The notes beneath the pieces are model-generated. The model was not told the DNA's origin and made no database searches. It saw nothing but the letters and a program-made list of their open reading frames with translations. The position numbers and the translations under genes are program-made. DNA of 64,000 bases, from assembly GCA_030447505.1 (NCBI GenBank), contig JAUJOT010000005.1:238393-302392 (forward strand), in the 5' to 3' direction. Origin of the DNA: Solirubrobacteraceae bacterium (lineage in GTDB: Bacteria > Actinomycetota > Thermoleophilia > Solirubrobacterales > Solirubrobacteraceae). Positions within the stretch are counted from its first letter, which is position 1, and every line of letters begins with the position of its first letter. Below, in pieces: positions 34,056 to 42,910 of the stretch.

Positions 34056-35480
34056 TCATCGCGGACCGTCCAGCGCGCGCAACGCGGCGAGCACGGGTCG
34101 CGCGACCGCGCGCATCCATGGACTGGAGTAGCGGGCGGCGAGATACTCGTCGGCGGCGCGCGCGGAGCCCTCGGCCAGGGTCGGGTAGGCGTGCACGGTG
34201 CGCGATACGACGTCGATCTTCGCGCCTTGCGAGACCCAGGCGGTGAGCTCCGCGATCGCCTCGCCGGCGGCGGGCGCCGCGACGGTGGCACCGACGAGGC
34301 GTCCGCGCTGATCGGCGACGAGCTTGGCGAACCCGTATGCCTCGCCGGACGTGATAGCGCGGTCCGACCGCACGTAGTCGAACTGCGCGATCCGCGCGCG
34401 GGCGCCCCAGCGCTCGCGCGCCTGCGCCTCGCAGAGCCCGACGCGCGCGACCTCGGGGTCGGTGAACGTGACCCACGGGATCGTGCGCGAGACCCGCGAG
34501 CGCGTGTGAAACAGCGCATTGGAAGCCGCTACTCGCGCGTGGTGAGCGGCGACGTGTGTGAATGGCAGCAGCCCCGTCACGTCACCGGCGGCGTAGATGC
34601 CGCGCCCGCTCGTGCGCAGGCGATCGTCGACCACGACCCCGCCGCGCTCGTCGACCGTCACGGCGACGCTGTCGAGCCCGAGATCGCGCGTGCGCGGAGC
34701 CCGCCCGGCGGCGACGAGGATCCGATCGAATGCGATCCTCTCGCCGGAGTCGAGCAGCAGCTCGCCATCGCGAATCGCTGCGGCGCGCGTCGCGGTGCGC
34801 AGATCAATGCCCTCGCCGCGCAGGCGGGCGGCGATCAGCGCGCTCGCGCGCGGCTCTTCCTTGACGAGCACGCGACCGGCCATCTCGACCAGCGTGACGT
34901 GCGAACCGAGCCGCGCGAGCGCCTGCGCGAGCTCGCAGCCGATCGGTCCTCCGCCGAGCACGACGAGTCGCCGGGGCAGCTCGCGCAGGTCCCAGACGGT
35001 GTCGGTCGTCAGCGGCTCGGCCTGCGCCAGGCCGACGAGCGGCGGGACGACCGGCCGCGAGCCGGTCGCGATGATCGCCGTGCGCCAGCGCAGCGTGCGC
35101 CCGGCGACCTCGATTCGCCCCGGCGCGACGAAGCGTCCCCGTGCCTCGATCACCTCCACGCCGGCGGCGCGCAGCCGCTCGGGCGAGTCGTGCGGCGCGA
35201 CGGTAGCGATCGCCCGCGACACGTGCTGCATCACGCTCGCGAAGTCGATCTCGGGCTCGACCGGCGCGAGGCCGACCGACCCCGCGTGACGCATGCGGTG
35301 CGCGAGCCCGGCCGCCGCGATCAGGCTCTTGCTAGGCACGCACCCCGTCCACAGGCAGTCGCCACCCGTCCGCTCACGCTCGATCAGCGCGACGCGTGCG
35401 CCCGCCCCCGCGGCGATCGTCGAGGATACGAGGCCGGCCGTGCCCCCGCCGAGCACCACGAGGTCGTAGCTGTTGCTCAC
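34056..35480 (-). CDS. FAD-dependent pyridine nucleotide-disulfide reductase (mercuric reductase-like)
   Basis: 474 residues from a GTG at 35480 (VSNSYDLVVLGGGTAG). FAD site GGGTAG, redox Cys pair GGDCLWTGCVPSKSL, NAD site VVLGGGPIGCELAQAL, second FAD site YAAGDVTGLLPF, C-terminal dimer domain with His in TVHAYPTLAEGSARA. Fits the lipoamide dehydrogenase/mercuric reductase superfamily; no HMA domain and no C-terminal Cys pair, so mercury reduction is unlikely. The gene next to it encodes a TVP38-like membrane protein, a frequent partner of such reductases. Confidence 0.88.
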   Translation of the reverse strand: MSNSYDLVVLGGGTAGLVSSTIAAGAGARVALIERERTGGDCLWTGCVPSKSLIAAAGLAHRMRHAGSVGLAPVEPEIDFASVMQHVSRAIATVAPHDSPERLRAAGVEVIEARGRFVAPGRIEVAGRTLRWRTAIIATGSRPVVPPLVGLAQAEPLTTDTVWDLRELPRRLVVLGGGPIGCELAQALARLGSHVTLVEMAGRVLVKEEPRASALIAARLRGEGIDLRTATRAAAIRDGELLLDSGERIAFDRILVAAGRAPRTRDLGLDSVAVTVDERGGVVVDDRLRTSGRGIYAAGDVTGLLPFTHVAAHHARVAASNALFHTRSRVSRTIPWVTFTDPEVARVGLCEAQARERWGARARIAQFDYVRSDRAITSGEAYGFAKLVADQRGRLVGATVAAPAAGEAIAELTAWVSQGAKIDVVSRTVHAYPTLAEGSARAADEYLAARYSSPWMRAVARPVLAALRALDGPR

Positions 35481-35553
35481 GAGGCTCGCGCAGCCATGCG
35501 CGGCGCGCGCGTCAGGTGGGCATCGGGATTCACGACGTCGATGACACGCGGGG

Positions 35554-36303
35554 TCAGTGATAGAGGCCCGACGCAAACAGCGTCCCGACGACGGTCAGCA
35601 GGAACGCCGCCGACCATGCCAGCCGGCGAAGCTCGGGACCCAGCGACTCGGTTGATTGCGTCCTCGCCGGGCGTCGCCGTGCCGCGAGCGCACCGCTGAG
35701 CGTGAGCACCACGACCAGTGCCGCCGCAATGACGAAAGCGGGCGAGCCGGGGTCGTGGACGCTGCCACCAAGCGTCGCGAAGGCGATTGCGCCGGGGACG
35801 ATCCCGACCGCCGTGCCGACGACGTAGTCGCGCGCCCGGAGCGCGCTCGCACCGGCGATGTAGTTCAGGACGTTGAACGGGACGAGCGGGACCAGCCGCA
35901 GCGCGATGATCGAGAGCAGCCCGTGCTCGCGCAGGCGCTGCTGGATGTGGGCCGCTCGCTCGCCCTGCACCTGCTCCAATGACGCGCGCGCGGTCCGGCG
36001 GGCAAGCGCGAACGCGGCTGTCGCACCGCCAAGCGCGCCCGTGACGCTGACCAGCGTGCCCACGGCCGGGCCGTAGATCGCGCCCGCCGCGATCGTCAGT
36101 GCCGAGCCGGGGACCAGGGCGACGGTGAGCACCGCGTACAGCGCGATGAACGCGACCGCACCAGGCGCGCCAGCTCCCGCAAATGCGTCCTCCAGCCCGG
36201 TGGGTGATGGGCCGCCTGCCAGCGCGGCGGCGCCGGCGCCGAGTATCAGTAGTGCGCCAAGCGTCAGAAGGCGGCGTCGGGGAGATCGGAAGCTGGTGGT
36301 CAT
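35554..36303 (-). CDS. TVP38/TMEM64-family (DedA-like) membrane protein
   Basis: 249 residues, about six membrane segments. Signature PGSALTIAAGAIYGPAVGTL and LRLVPLVPFNVLNYIAGAS, typical of SNARE-associated/TVP38 proteins. 73 bp upstream of the flavoprotein and in the same direction. Such pairs recur in bacteria; the function of the membrane partner (lipid scrambling or transport) is unsettled. Confidence 0.87.
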   Translation of the reverse strand: MTTSFRSPRRRLLTLGALLILGAGAAALAGGPSPTGLEDAFAGAGAPGAVAFIALYAVLTVALVPGSALTIAAGAIYGPAVGTLVSVTGALGGATAAFALARRTARASLEQVQGERAAHIQQRLREHGLLSIIALRLVPLVPFNVLNYIAGASALRARDYVVGTAVGIVPGAIAFATLGGSVHDPGSPAFVIAAALVVVLTLSGALAARRRPARTQSTESLGPELRRLAWSAAFLLTVVGTLFASGLYH

Positions 36304-36472
36304 TCGTCGGTTGAGCTCGCTTGACCGTAGGCGCTCGCGGCTCGGACAGGTACGACCAGGCGATCACCGCGAAGGGTTCACGGCAACCGCTGCAGGGGCG
36401 CCTGAGCCTGCTGGCGTCGGCGTCGCTCGAGGGCGCTGAGCTGAACGGCGCGTCGGACCGCTGCGCGTCCTC

Positions 36473-36742
36473 TCATGCGCGGGCACCGCTGCCCCTGTTC
36501 TTGTCGATGATCGCGACGAGGATCAGTCCGAACGCGACGGCTCGGGCGAGGTAGACAAGCGTGCGCGCTTCGCTTTCGTCGTTCAGCACCGCCAGCGCGA
36601 GGCGGTTGGCGGCGAAGACGGCGAAGGCGATCGCAAAGAGCAAGAACAGGCGGTCTGCTGAGTCGCGCCACGCCCGCAGGAAGGCCAGCGCGATCGCCGC
36701 CGCGGCGAGCGTGCTGGCCCCGGCGAGGAAGGCGACGGTCAT
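36473..36742 (-). CDS. DUF5985 small membrane protein (copy 2)
   Basis: 89 residues, three membrane helices (FLAGASTLAAAAIALAFLRA; LFLLFAIAFAVFAANRLAL; LVYLARAVAFGLILVAII). Cytoplasmic end DKNRGSGARA. Matches DUF5985 by pattern and by the adjacent paralogue. ATG overlaps the previous stop by 4 bp. Confidence 0.78.
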   Translation of the reverse strand: MTVAFLAGASTLAAAAIALAFLRAWRDSADRLFLLFAIAFAVFAANRLALAVLNDESEARTLVYLARAVAFGLILVAIIDKNRGSGARA

Positions 36743-37011
36743 GGGGAGCCCGCGGAGCTGCGGTCATAGACCAGTCCGTAGAGCAGCATCAGCAGCCCCG
36801 CGAGCGCGCTCGCGGCGCGCGCGACGGCGAGGTCGGTGCCCTTCACGAGCACAAGGTCGACGACGAGCAGGACGTTGTTGAGGGAGAGCAACGTGAAGCA
36901 CAGCAGGCTCCACCACAGCAGCCGTACGCGCGTGCGGCGCCAGGCGCGATAGAGCAGCAGCGCGCAGGCGCTGCTGAGCACCGCGCACAGCGCGTACACG
37001 ACCTCTGCCAT
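36739..37011 (-). CDS. DUF5985 small membrane protein (copy 1)
   Basis: 90 residues; three membrane helices (YALCAVLSSACALLLYRAW; LLWWSLLCFTLLSLNNVLLVV; LAGLLMLLYGLVYD). Paralogue of the next gene. Start overlaps the stop of the helix-turn-helix gene by one base, so three genes form one operon. Confidence 0.78.
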   Translation of the reverse strand: MAEVVYALCAVLSSACALLLYRAWRRTRVRLLWWSLLCFTLLSLNNVLLVVDLVLVKGTDLAVARAASALAGLLMLLYGLVYDRSSAGSP

Positions 37012-37397
37012 CAGTCACGCCTGCGTAGGCGAAATGCGTCTGAGAACGACTGCACGTTGCTGTCGAGCGAGGAGACGATCAGCCGGATGATGCTCGACCG
37101 ACGGCGGCGGTGCGCGTCGGCGATCTCATCGAGCACCGATGCCTGCTGCTCGTCGAGGGTGAAGCGATAGCCGCCGTCGACGGCTGCATCCGGTTGCGTC
37201 AGGCCGACGGCGTGCAGCGCGTCGAGCTGCGCGGCGGCCCAGGTCTCGGCGCAGCGCAGCTCGCGGGTCACGGTCTTTGCGGTCCACGTGCTGTCACGCT
37301 CGCGGCGCAGCAGCAGCAGCAGCTCGAGCGCCATGACGCTGTTGACGTGGTCGGCGAGGAACCTCTTGGCTGCCGGAGACAGCTCGTCCGGGCTCAT
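37011..37397 (-). CDS. Helix-turn-helix protein heading the DUF5985 operon
   Basis: 128 residues. FLADHVNSVMALELLLLL then WTAKTVTRELRCAETWAAAQLDAL form a winged-helix-like DNA-binding domain; the C-terminal helix IIRLIVSSLDSNVQSFSDAF is amphipathic. Family not recognised. Position first in the operon suggests it regulates the two membrane genes. Confidence 0.65.
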   Translation of the reverse strand: MSPDELSPAAKRFLADHVNSVMALELLLLLRRERDSTWTAKTVTRELRCAETWAAAQLDALHAVGLTQPDAAVDGGYRFTLDEQQASVLDEIADAHRRRRSSIIRLIVSSLDSNVQSFSDAFRLRRRD

Positions 37398-37700
37398 GCG
37401 AGTCCCACGAACTGCTCACGCACGGCCGCCGCGCCGCCTGTCGGCGGGCGCGCTCGCGGCAGCGTCGGCGCGTGCGCGCGCGGCAGCCTTCGTACCAGTC
37501 GCCATGCGCTGCATCCCCCAACTCGTCGCCTCGCGCGGGACCGCCGCACGCGTACCGGCTTCGTTACATCCGAACCGCAGCTCTATAAACCCCGGTCAAC
37601 GCGCGACGGGTCGGCGAATGCCAGAAGATTTCTTTGCAACAGGCGTCTCGGGCCCGAACGCCGCCAGCCTGAAGCTATGGCAGCCGTCGGGGGCTCGCTC
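37398..37700. other. Intergenic region upstream of the DUF5985 operon
   Basis: 303 bp. On the minus strand a 32-codon Ala/Arg-rich ORF (MQRMATGTKAAARARADAA) ends about 20 bp before the helix-turn-helix gene, but coding evidence is weak. A relatively A/T-rich patch near 37585-37640 (CTCTATAAACC; AAGATTTCTTTGC) is a likely promoter area. Confidence 0.35.
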
Positions 37701-38072
37701 TCAGTCGGCGAACGGCAGTTGGTCTTCGAGCGCGGTGAGCTGAATCGCGCGTTGCACCGCGGCGCCTCCGCGCAGCAGCACGAGCCGGTCAGAGTCTGCG
37801 CGCGAGCGGGCGGCGGCGCTGACGAGCAGCCGCAGCCCGGTGGAGTCTATGAACGTCAGGCCCGAGAGGTCGACGACGATTGAGCTGGCGTCGCCTGCTT
37901 CGGCGCGCGTCAGTTCGTCCTGAACGACGTCGGCGGTGGCGAGATCGAGCTCGCCGAACAGGCAGATCCCGTGAACCGCGCCTGCGCGTTCAGACGACAC
38001 GCTGAGGCCACCGAGCTCGATCAGCTGTCGGGCCCGCGACGGCTCGCCTTGCTGAGGCACTGCGTCGGCCAT
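37701..38072 (-). CDS. STAS-domain anti-sigma factor antagonist
   Basis: 123 residues. CLFGELDLATADVVQDELTR and VVDLSGLTFIDSTGLRLLVS are the STAS core; the Ser in DSTG is the usual phosphorylation site. SpoIIAA/RsbV type. The RsbW-like kinase gene lies 196 bp upstream on the same strand. Together they would form a partner-switching module for a general stress sigma factor, which is not in the window. Confidence 0.9.
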   Translation of the reverse strand: MADAVPQQGEPSRARQLIELGGLSVSSERAGAVHGICLFGELDLATADVVQDELTRAEAGDASSIVVDLSGLTFIDSTGLRLLVSAAARSRADSDRLVLLRGGAAVQRAIQLTALEDQLPFAD

Positions 38073-38268
38073 GCACAGCCTCCCTTTGGTGGTTCACGGG
38101 TCCTGGTCGCTACCACCTCGTGGCAACGGCGTCCTCGCGGACGCGTCCCGTCGGCGCGCTCCCGCGTGGAAGCGCGTGACAGCGCGGATGGTATACGGGT
38201 TTCACCACCCTCGCGAAGGTTCGCGCGCCCAGATCGGTCGGCGATAGCCGCCGAGGCCTGGCTGCTTT

Positions 38269-38667
38269 TCAACCGATCGCGAACGTCATGCGCACGCGCG
38301 TGCCGCGCGTCGTGTCGTTCAGTTCAAGCCTGTCGGCGATGATCGCGATCAGCGCCAGGCCAAGGCCGCTCGCCGGGCGATCGGCCGGTGGCGGCATCCC
38401 GGCGCCGTCGTCGCAGACGACGAGCTCGAGCGAGCCGTCGTTGATCGCGGCCTGCACCGCCATGACCCCGGGGACGGGCGCTTGCGCGTAGGCGTGTTGG
38501 ACGACGTTCGTCAGTGCCTCAGAGACCGCCAGGGCGATGTCTTCGCGCTGGCGAGCGGTTGCGCCGCCGCGCGCAGCGAAGTCGACGACGGCGTGACGCA
38601 ATCGCGCGATGGCCTCCGGTACTGCGGGCCCTCGGTCGCGCAGCTGGCGTGTGGTCGCGGTGGACAC
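38269..38667 (-). CDS. RsbW/SpoIIAB-like anti-sigma factor kinase
   Basis: 132 residues from a GTG at 38667 (a longer start at 38706 is possible). GHKL ATPase fold: ALAVSEALTNVVQHAYAQ (N box), VCDDGAGMPPP (G1) and ASGLGLALIAIIADRLEL (G2). Expected to bind a sigma factor or phosphorylate the STAS protein. No sigma gene adjacent. Confidence 0.88.
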   Translation of the reverse strand: MSTATTRQLRDRGPAVPEAIARLRHAVVDFAARGGATARQREDIALAVSEALTNVVQHAYAQAPVPGVMAVQAAINDGSLELVVCDDGAGMPPPADRPASGLGLALIAIIADRLELNDTTRGTRVRMTFAIG

Positions 38668-38733
38668 TTCGCAGTTGGAGTACCCGCCGACGCGGGTGGC
38701 GCACACACGGCGCGGCTCATGGTTCGTCGCTTG

Positions 38734-39705
38734 TCAGTCGGGCACGACGATCTGGTCGAGCCCCGGCTCGGCCGGCGGAAACCGCGGGGCCATCGCCTCG
38801 AGCGTGTCGGCGATCGTGCGTGCGATCACTAGGTTGCGAAACCACTTCTTGTTGGCGGGCACGACGTACCAGGGCGCGTACGCGGACGACGTCGCGTTCA
38901 GCGCATCCTCGAACGCCCGCTGGTAGTCGTCCCAGAGCGCGCGCTCCTTCAGGTCGTTGGAGGAGAACTTCCAGTGCTTGTTGGGGTCCTGCAGGCGCGC
39001 CTGCAGGCGGCGCTTCTGCTCGTCCTTGGAGATGTGCAGGAAGAACTTGAGGACGACGATGTTCTCGCGCGCGAGCGTGCGCTCGAAGTCGCAGATCGCG
39101 TCGTAGCGCGGTCGCCACACCGCTTCGGGCACGAAGCCCTTGACGCGCACCACCAGCACGTCCTCGTAATGTGAGCGGTTGAAGATCGTGATCATGCCGC
39201 GCGAGGGGGTCCGGTGGTGATAGCGCCACAGGAAGTCATGGCCGCTCTCCTCGACGCTCGGTGCCTTGAAGGACCACACGCGGCAACCCTGCGGGTTGAC
39301 GCCCTGGAAGACGTGCTTGATCGCGCCGTCCTTGCCCCCCGTGTCCATCGCCTGCAGCACGATGAGCAGGCTCTGGCGCTGCTCGGCGTACAGCCGCGCC
39401 TGCAGCTCGGCGATGCGCTCGCGGTGCGCGGCGAGCTCGCCCTTGACGTCGCGCTTGGCCGCGTACCCCTCAGTCTCGTCCGGCGAGAGGTCCGCCAACC
39501 GGATCGGGGTGCCGGGCTCGACGCGGTAGCCGGGGTAGTCGGGGTGTGGAGGGGGCGACGCCACGACCTGCTGCTCAGGAGCGGCCGCCGCGCTGACGGG
39601 GTCCGGCGCGTGATCGGGCATGGTCGCGGCGTACCCGGTCGCGCGTCGAGCCACGTCTGCTCGTCCTGACTGAACTCGCCGGCCCGCGTCCGCCCGATCC
39701 GACAT
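38734..39705 (-). CDS. Polyphosphate kinase 2 family protein
   Basis: 323 residues (an internal ATG at residue 29, MPDHAPDP, may be the true start). PPK2 domain: Walker A DTGGKDG at D121-G127, VWSFKAPSVEE with the lid, and NRSHYEDVLVVRV with Walker B-type Asp. WKFSSNDLKERALWDDYQRA is the family signature. Class III-like by length and single domain; uses polyphosphate to phosphorylate AMP, ADP or GDP. Confidence 0.9.
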   Translation of the reverse strand: MSDRADAGRRVQSGRADVARRATGYAATMPDHAPDPVSAAAAPEQQVVASPPPHPDYPGYRVEPGTPIRLADLSPDETEGYAAKRDVKGELAAHRERIAELQARLYAEQRQSLLIVLQAMDTGGKDGAIKHVFQGVNPQGCRVWSFKAPSVEESGHDFLWRYHHRTPSRGMITIFNRSHYEDVLVVRVKGFVPEAVWRPRYDAICDFERTLARENIVVLKFFLHISKDEQKRRLQARLQDPNKHWKFSSNDLKERALWDDYQRAFEDALNATSSAYAPWYVVPANKKWFRNLVIARTIADTLEAMAPRFPPAEPGLDQIVVPD

Positions 39706-39812
39706 GAGATCCGGTGGCCTGAAAAGGCCGATCAGTTTCTCCCCGTGCGGGGGTCTACAGCTGCAGTATCGATCGCGGGAGCGCGTTTGCGCTCGAGCGA
39801 GGAGGCAGCGAC

Positions 39813-40293
39813 ATGCAGCAGAAGATCACCCCGAATCTGTGGTTCGACAGCGAGGCCGAGCAGGCCGCGGCCTTCTACACCTCCGTCTTCGAGAACTCGC
39901 GCCTCGTGAACGTCACCCACTACACCGAGGCGGGGCCGCGACCCGCCGGCATGGTGATGACCGTCGAGTTCGAGTTGGATGGTCAGCGGTTTGTGGGCAT
40001 CAACGGCGGCCCGCGGTTCACGTTCGACGAGGCCGTCTCGTTCGGGATCGAGTGCGAGAATCAGGACCAGGTCGACTACTACTGGGAACGGCTGTCGGAG
40101 GGCGGGGAGGAAGGGCGTGCGGCTGGCTCAAGGACAGGTACGGCTTGTATGGCAGGTCGTGCCGACGGGATGGAGGAGTTGTTCGCCGATCCGGACCCGC
40201 GGCGCCCCAACGCGCCATGCAGGCGATGCTCGGGATGGGCAGATCGAAATCGCCGCGCTGCGCAGCGCGGCCGATGGCGCGTCGGCGACCTGA
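39813..40293 (+). pseudogene. PhnB-like VOC protein with five frame breaks
   Basis: The first about 100 codons are intact (ITPNLWFDSEAEQAAAFYTS; GRINGGP-like VGINGGPRFTFDEAVSF). After DYYWERLSEGGEEG the family's conserved tail continues only by changing frame: CGWLKDRYGL, then WQVVPTG, then MEELFADPDPRR, then QRAMQAMLGMG, then IEIAALRSAADGA and TGA. Each join needs one base added back, at about 40116, 40151, 40172, 40205 and 40240. Restored length about 160 residues. Ancient decay or repeated sequence error. Confidence 0.8.
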
Positions 40294-40489
40294 CAGGCCA
40301 GGCGCGAGACCTGCCACCGCGCGCGGTCGACGGCGACGCGTTCGCGGCACGCCGGCGGTATCCGAACGAGTCGGCGCGGATCGGCCGGTTCCGATCTCGT
40401 CGCGATCTACCCGAAGCTAGCGCATCGGAAGCCGTGCGCGGTACGCTGGTGACGGTAATTGTCCACTTGCCGTTACGGGGAGACGTAGA

Positions 40490-40915
40490 ATGGCGACAGC
40501 AGACTTCCTAGATGAGAAGCGAAACGAGATCGGCGCGCGGCTGAAGGAGCTCAGGCCGCTCGTCGACGAATATGAGCGCTTGGAGGCCGCCGCGGCCGCG
40601 CTGGACGGTGTCTCGACGACAGCGGCGACGCCCACGACGTCGACCGGATCGGCGCGACGCAATTCCGCCCACGCCACGGGCCCGACGCGCAAGCGCGGCG
40701 CTTCGCACGGGCGGCGCGGCCGTCCCAAGGGCAGCGGCACCCGGGGGGCCGAAGCGCTCGCGCTCGTCAGGGCGAGCCCCGGCATCACGATCCCGGAGAT
40801 CGCCGAGAAGATGGGCATCAAGCAGAACTACCTGTACCGCGTGCTCCCGAGCCTTGCCGAGGACGGACTCGTCGTCAAGGAAGGGCGCGGCTGGAAGCCC
40901 AAGGACGCCGCGTAG
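40490..40915 (+). CDS. Winged-helix DNA-binding protein with coiled-coil N-terminus
   Basis: 141 residues. N-terminal coiled coil (ARLKELRPLVDEYERLEAA), a Ser/Thr/Lys/Arg-rich linker (ATGPTRKRGASHGRRG), then a winged helix SPGITIPEIAEKMGIKQNYL and LPSLAEDGLVVKEGRGWKP. Similar architecture is common in Solirubrobacterales. Ends five bases before a strong hairpin. Confidence 0.8.
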   Translation: MATADFLDEKRNEIGARLKELRPLVDEYERLEAAAAALDGVSTTAATPTTSTGSARRNSAHATGPTRKRGASHGRRGRPKGSGTRGAEALALVRASPGITIPEIAEKMGIKQNYLYRVLPSLAEDGLVVKEGRGWKPKDAA

Positions 40916-40919
40916 CAGC

Positions 40920-40962
40920 CCGTCGGGGGCCAGGCTGCAAGCCGGGGCTTGGCCCCCGACGG
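40920..40962 (+). terminator. Strong hairpin terminator
   Basis: 13-bp perfect stem: CCGTCGGGGGCCA (40920-40932) with TGGCCCCCGACGG (40950-40962), 17-nt loop, 4 nt after the stop codon of the winged-helix gene. No U-tract. Confidence 0.75.
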
Positions 40963-41090
40963 CGCCAGTCGCGTTTCGCACAGCAAATCAGTCAGCGATT
41001 CGAGCGCGACTTGAACGTGCCTCGGCTCAGGGTGGCTCCTTCAGCGGCAAGTGGGCCGGAGTTGCGATCTGCCGAGGCTAGAATTGGAGC

Positions 41091-41372
41091 ATGACGCTTA
41101 CCACCACGGGCATGGTCCCGCTCGGCTACGGGAAGTTCGTCCGTGCCGACGAGATCGTCGCGCTCGTTCCCGTCGAAGAAGGCGACCGTGGCGAGGGTCG
41201 ACGCACGTACGTGCACACCGAAGGTCTGCTTGAGCCGCTCGTCGCCTCTCGCTCCGAGAAGGCGATTCTCAGCGACATGCAGAAGGCGCTGACGGCGCCC
41301 GACGCCCCGCATCGCCGGCGCCTGTTCGGTCGCCGCCTGCCTCACGAGCCGCGGCGACGCCAGATCGCCTAG
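41091..41372 (+). CDS. RemA/DUF370-like small protein
   Basis: 93 residues. PLGYGKFVRADEIVALVPVE and LVASRSEKAILSDMQKAL resemble the GYGN..A..I.AIV and SD..ILS.. lines of RemA/DUF370 proteins, which bind DNA in Bacillus as ring-shaped oligomers. The insert RGEGRRTYVH differs from RemA. C-terminal tail RRRLFGRRLPHEPRRRQIA is very basic. Related proteins are common in actinobacteria. Confidence 0.55.
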   Translation: MTLTTTGMVPLGYGKFVRADEIVALVPVEEGDRGEGRRTYVHTEGLLEPLVASRSEKAILSDMQKALTAPDAPHRRRLFGRRLPHEPRRRQIA

Positions 41373-41794
41373 GCCCACTAGGTCGACAGGCGAGAACGGC
41401 AGCTCGGGCGAGCAGGCCGCCTAGACCGGGCACGAAATCGCGCGACCGGCGACACAGTCGCTCCGGTTGAGCGACGGTTCGAGTTCGACGTCATAACGGT
41501 GACCGCAGAGGACGCCGGCCCGTCCTCGACCGGTCGCGAAGATCCTGATGCTCGCCCGCGACAGCGAGATCCGAGACCCGACGATCCTCGAGCAGCTGCG
41601 CAACTGACGCCTGCGTGCTCACAGCGAGCCGAGGGCGAGGCGGACGACCCGGTCGGTCGCTTCCTCGACAGTTGGGACAAAGGCAGCGTAACCGCTCGAA
41701 GATCACCTGCGGCGGCGCCGCGTTTCCAGTGAGTTCTGCGGCTGCAACGTCGCGAAGTGTCCGCTCAACCGGACCCGATCGGTACGCTCGCAGA
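41373..41794. other. Intergenic region with possible coding remnant
   Basis: 422 bp. One plus-strand segment (about 41535-41607) reads KILMLARDSEIRDPTILEQL before a stop, protein-like but without a start or family. The rest shows no gene, RNA or symmetric site. Probably degraded. Confidence 0.35.
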
Positions 41795-42262
41795 ATGTCG
41801 AAGCGTCCCGAGGAGCACTCGCACGGCGAGTTGCGCAGACGCTTTCGCCGGCTGCCGGCACCCGAGCTCAGCGCCGTCGCCGGCGACTACAGCGGTTCCT
41901 TTCCGCAGCCCGGCGCGTATGAGCTGGCGTGTCGATACGGCATGGCCGCGACCGGTCTTGCCGGCTGGCACGGCAAGCGCTTTGAGCCGCCTGGCGGCGG
42001 AGCGATCGAGGCTCGTGTCGTGAACCTCGTGCGCCACAACGAGGTCAAGCCGATGGTGGCGCGGATCGCCTCCTCGCTGAATGACGGGGGTCCGGCGCTC
42101 GTCTGCACGTACCGGCCGCAGGAGACGCCGCCCTACCGCTGGATTCGTGATGAGTTCCGGGGGTGGGACGAGCGGACCCTGGTCGGGCTCGCCTTCCTCG
42201 ACCTGGCGGTCGTGCGCGGGGTCGGCTTCCCATTCGTGCTGCGGCGCACCGGCAGCGGCTGA
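41795..42262 (+). CDS. Hypothetical protein, possibly DUF4334-like
   Basis: 155 residues from ATG 41795. AVAGDYSGSFP, LAGWHGKRFEPPGGG and PPYRWIRDEFRGWDERTLVG resemble the GXWXG/DUF4334 pair, a lipocalin-like fold, though the first motif is changed. No catalytic residues evident. Cytoplasmic. Confidence 0.65.
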   Translation: MSKRPEEHSHGELRRRFRRLPAPELSAVAGDYSGSFPQPGAYELACRYGMAATGLAGWHGKRFEPPGGGAIEARVVNLVRHNEVKPMVARIASSLNDGGPALVCTYRPQETPPYRWIRDEFRGWDERTLVGLAFLDLAVVRGVGFPFVLRRTGSG

Positions 42263-42355
42263 GGCGCCCTCGCCGAGGAGGGCGCCGATGCGCAGTCGCG
42301 TCATCTGCGTGACGCGCCGCGTGGGCGCGTCCTGTGTGCGGGGGATGCGAGGGCG

Positions 42356-42799
42356 GTGCGCATCGCCCTCGTCGCCCTCGCCGTCGTGCTCGTGATCGGG
42401 TTGGCGGTCGCCGTGCTCGCCGTCGTCCAGCCGTTCGAGGACGACGACGAGCAGCGGCCCTTCGAGGTCTCGGTCGACGCCATCGTCACCACCCCGCCGC
42501 TCTTTCACCGCAAGGCGGTCGAGCTCACGGCTCAGGCCGTTCCGCTCGACGACGATCGCTTCCTGCTGCAGGGCGACGAGCAGGCGATCATCGTGCAACC
42601 AGAGCCGGATGCCGTCGAGGGCGAGGTCAAGCGCGGCGAGCGCGTCACCGTCAGGGGTATCGTCGACAGGCTGGATCGCCTACAGGTATCCGAGCTGCGC
42701 CCGCTGCTGGGCGAGGACCGCGAGGCCGTGCTGGCCGAGGCGCCGACCGCGCTCGGCGATCCGTACGTCTCGGCGGGCCACGTCGACGCGCGCGGATGA
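42356..42799 (+). CDS. Membrane-anchored hypothetical protein
   Basis: 147 residues from a GTG. One N-terminal membrane helix (ALVALAVVLVIGLAVAVLAVV) then a soluble beta-rich domain (RKAVELTAQAVPLDDDRFLL; GERVTVRGIVDRLDRLQVSE) that looks OB-fold-like. It would face outward. Function unknown. Followed at 110 bp by a tiny membrane protein. Confidence 0.65.
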   Translation: MRIALVALAVVLVIGLAVAVLAVVQPFEDDDEQRPFEVSVDAIVTTPPLFHRKAVELTAQAVPLDDDRFLLQGDEQAIIVQPEPDAVEGEVKRGERVTVRGIVDRLDRLQVSELRPLLGEDREAVLAEAPTALGDPYVSAGHVDARG

Positions 42800-42910
42800 G
42801 GTGACCGTCCCGCGGGCGCCGCGCCGCCGCAGCCGGCTGTCCTCCGACGAGCGGGTATGCGAGCGCCTTTGCCCGGATTGTCCGAGTCGCTCACCGGGTA
42901 GCAGCCGTAC

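Noticed and set aside
34056-35480. Calling the flavoprotein MerA
   Set aside because: No N-terminal HMA domain, no C-terminal Cys pair and no mer genes nearby; only the shared fold and redox Cys are seen.
41470-41490. GGTTCGAGTTCGA as a tRNA T-arm
   Set aside because: No anticodon or acceptor stem can be folded around it; also none near similar words at 45990.
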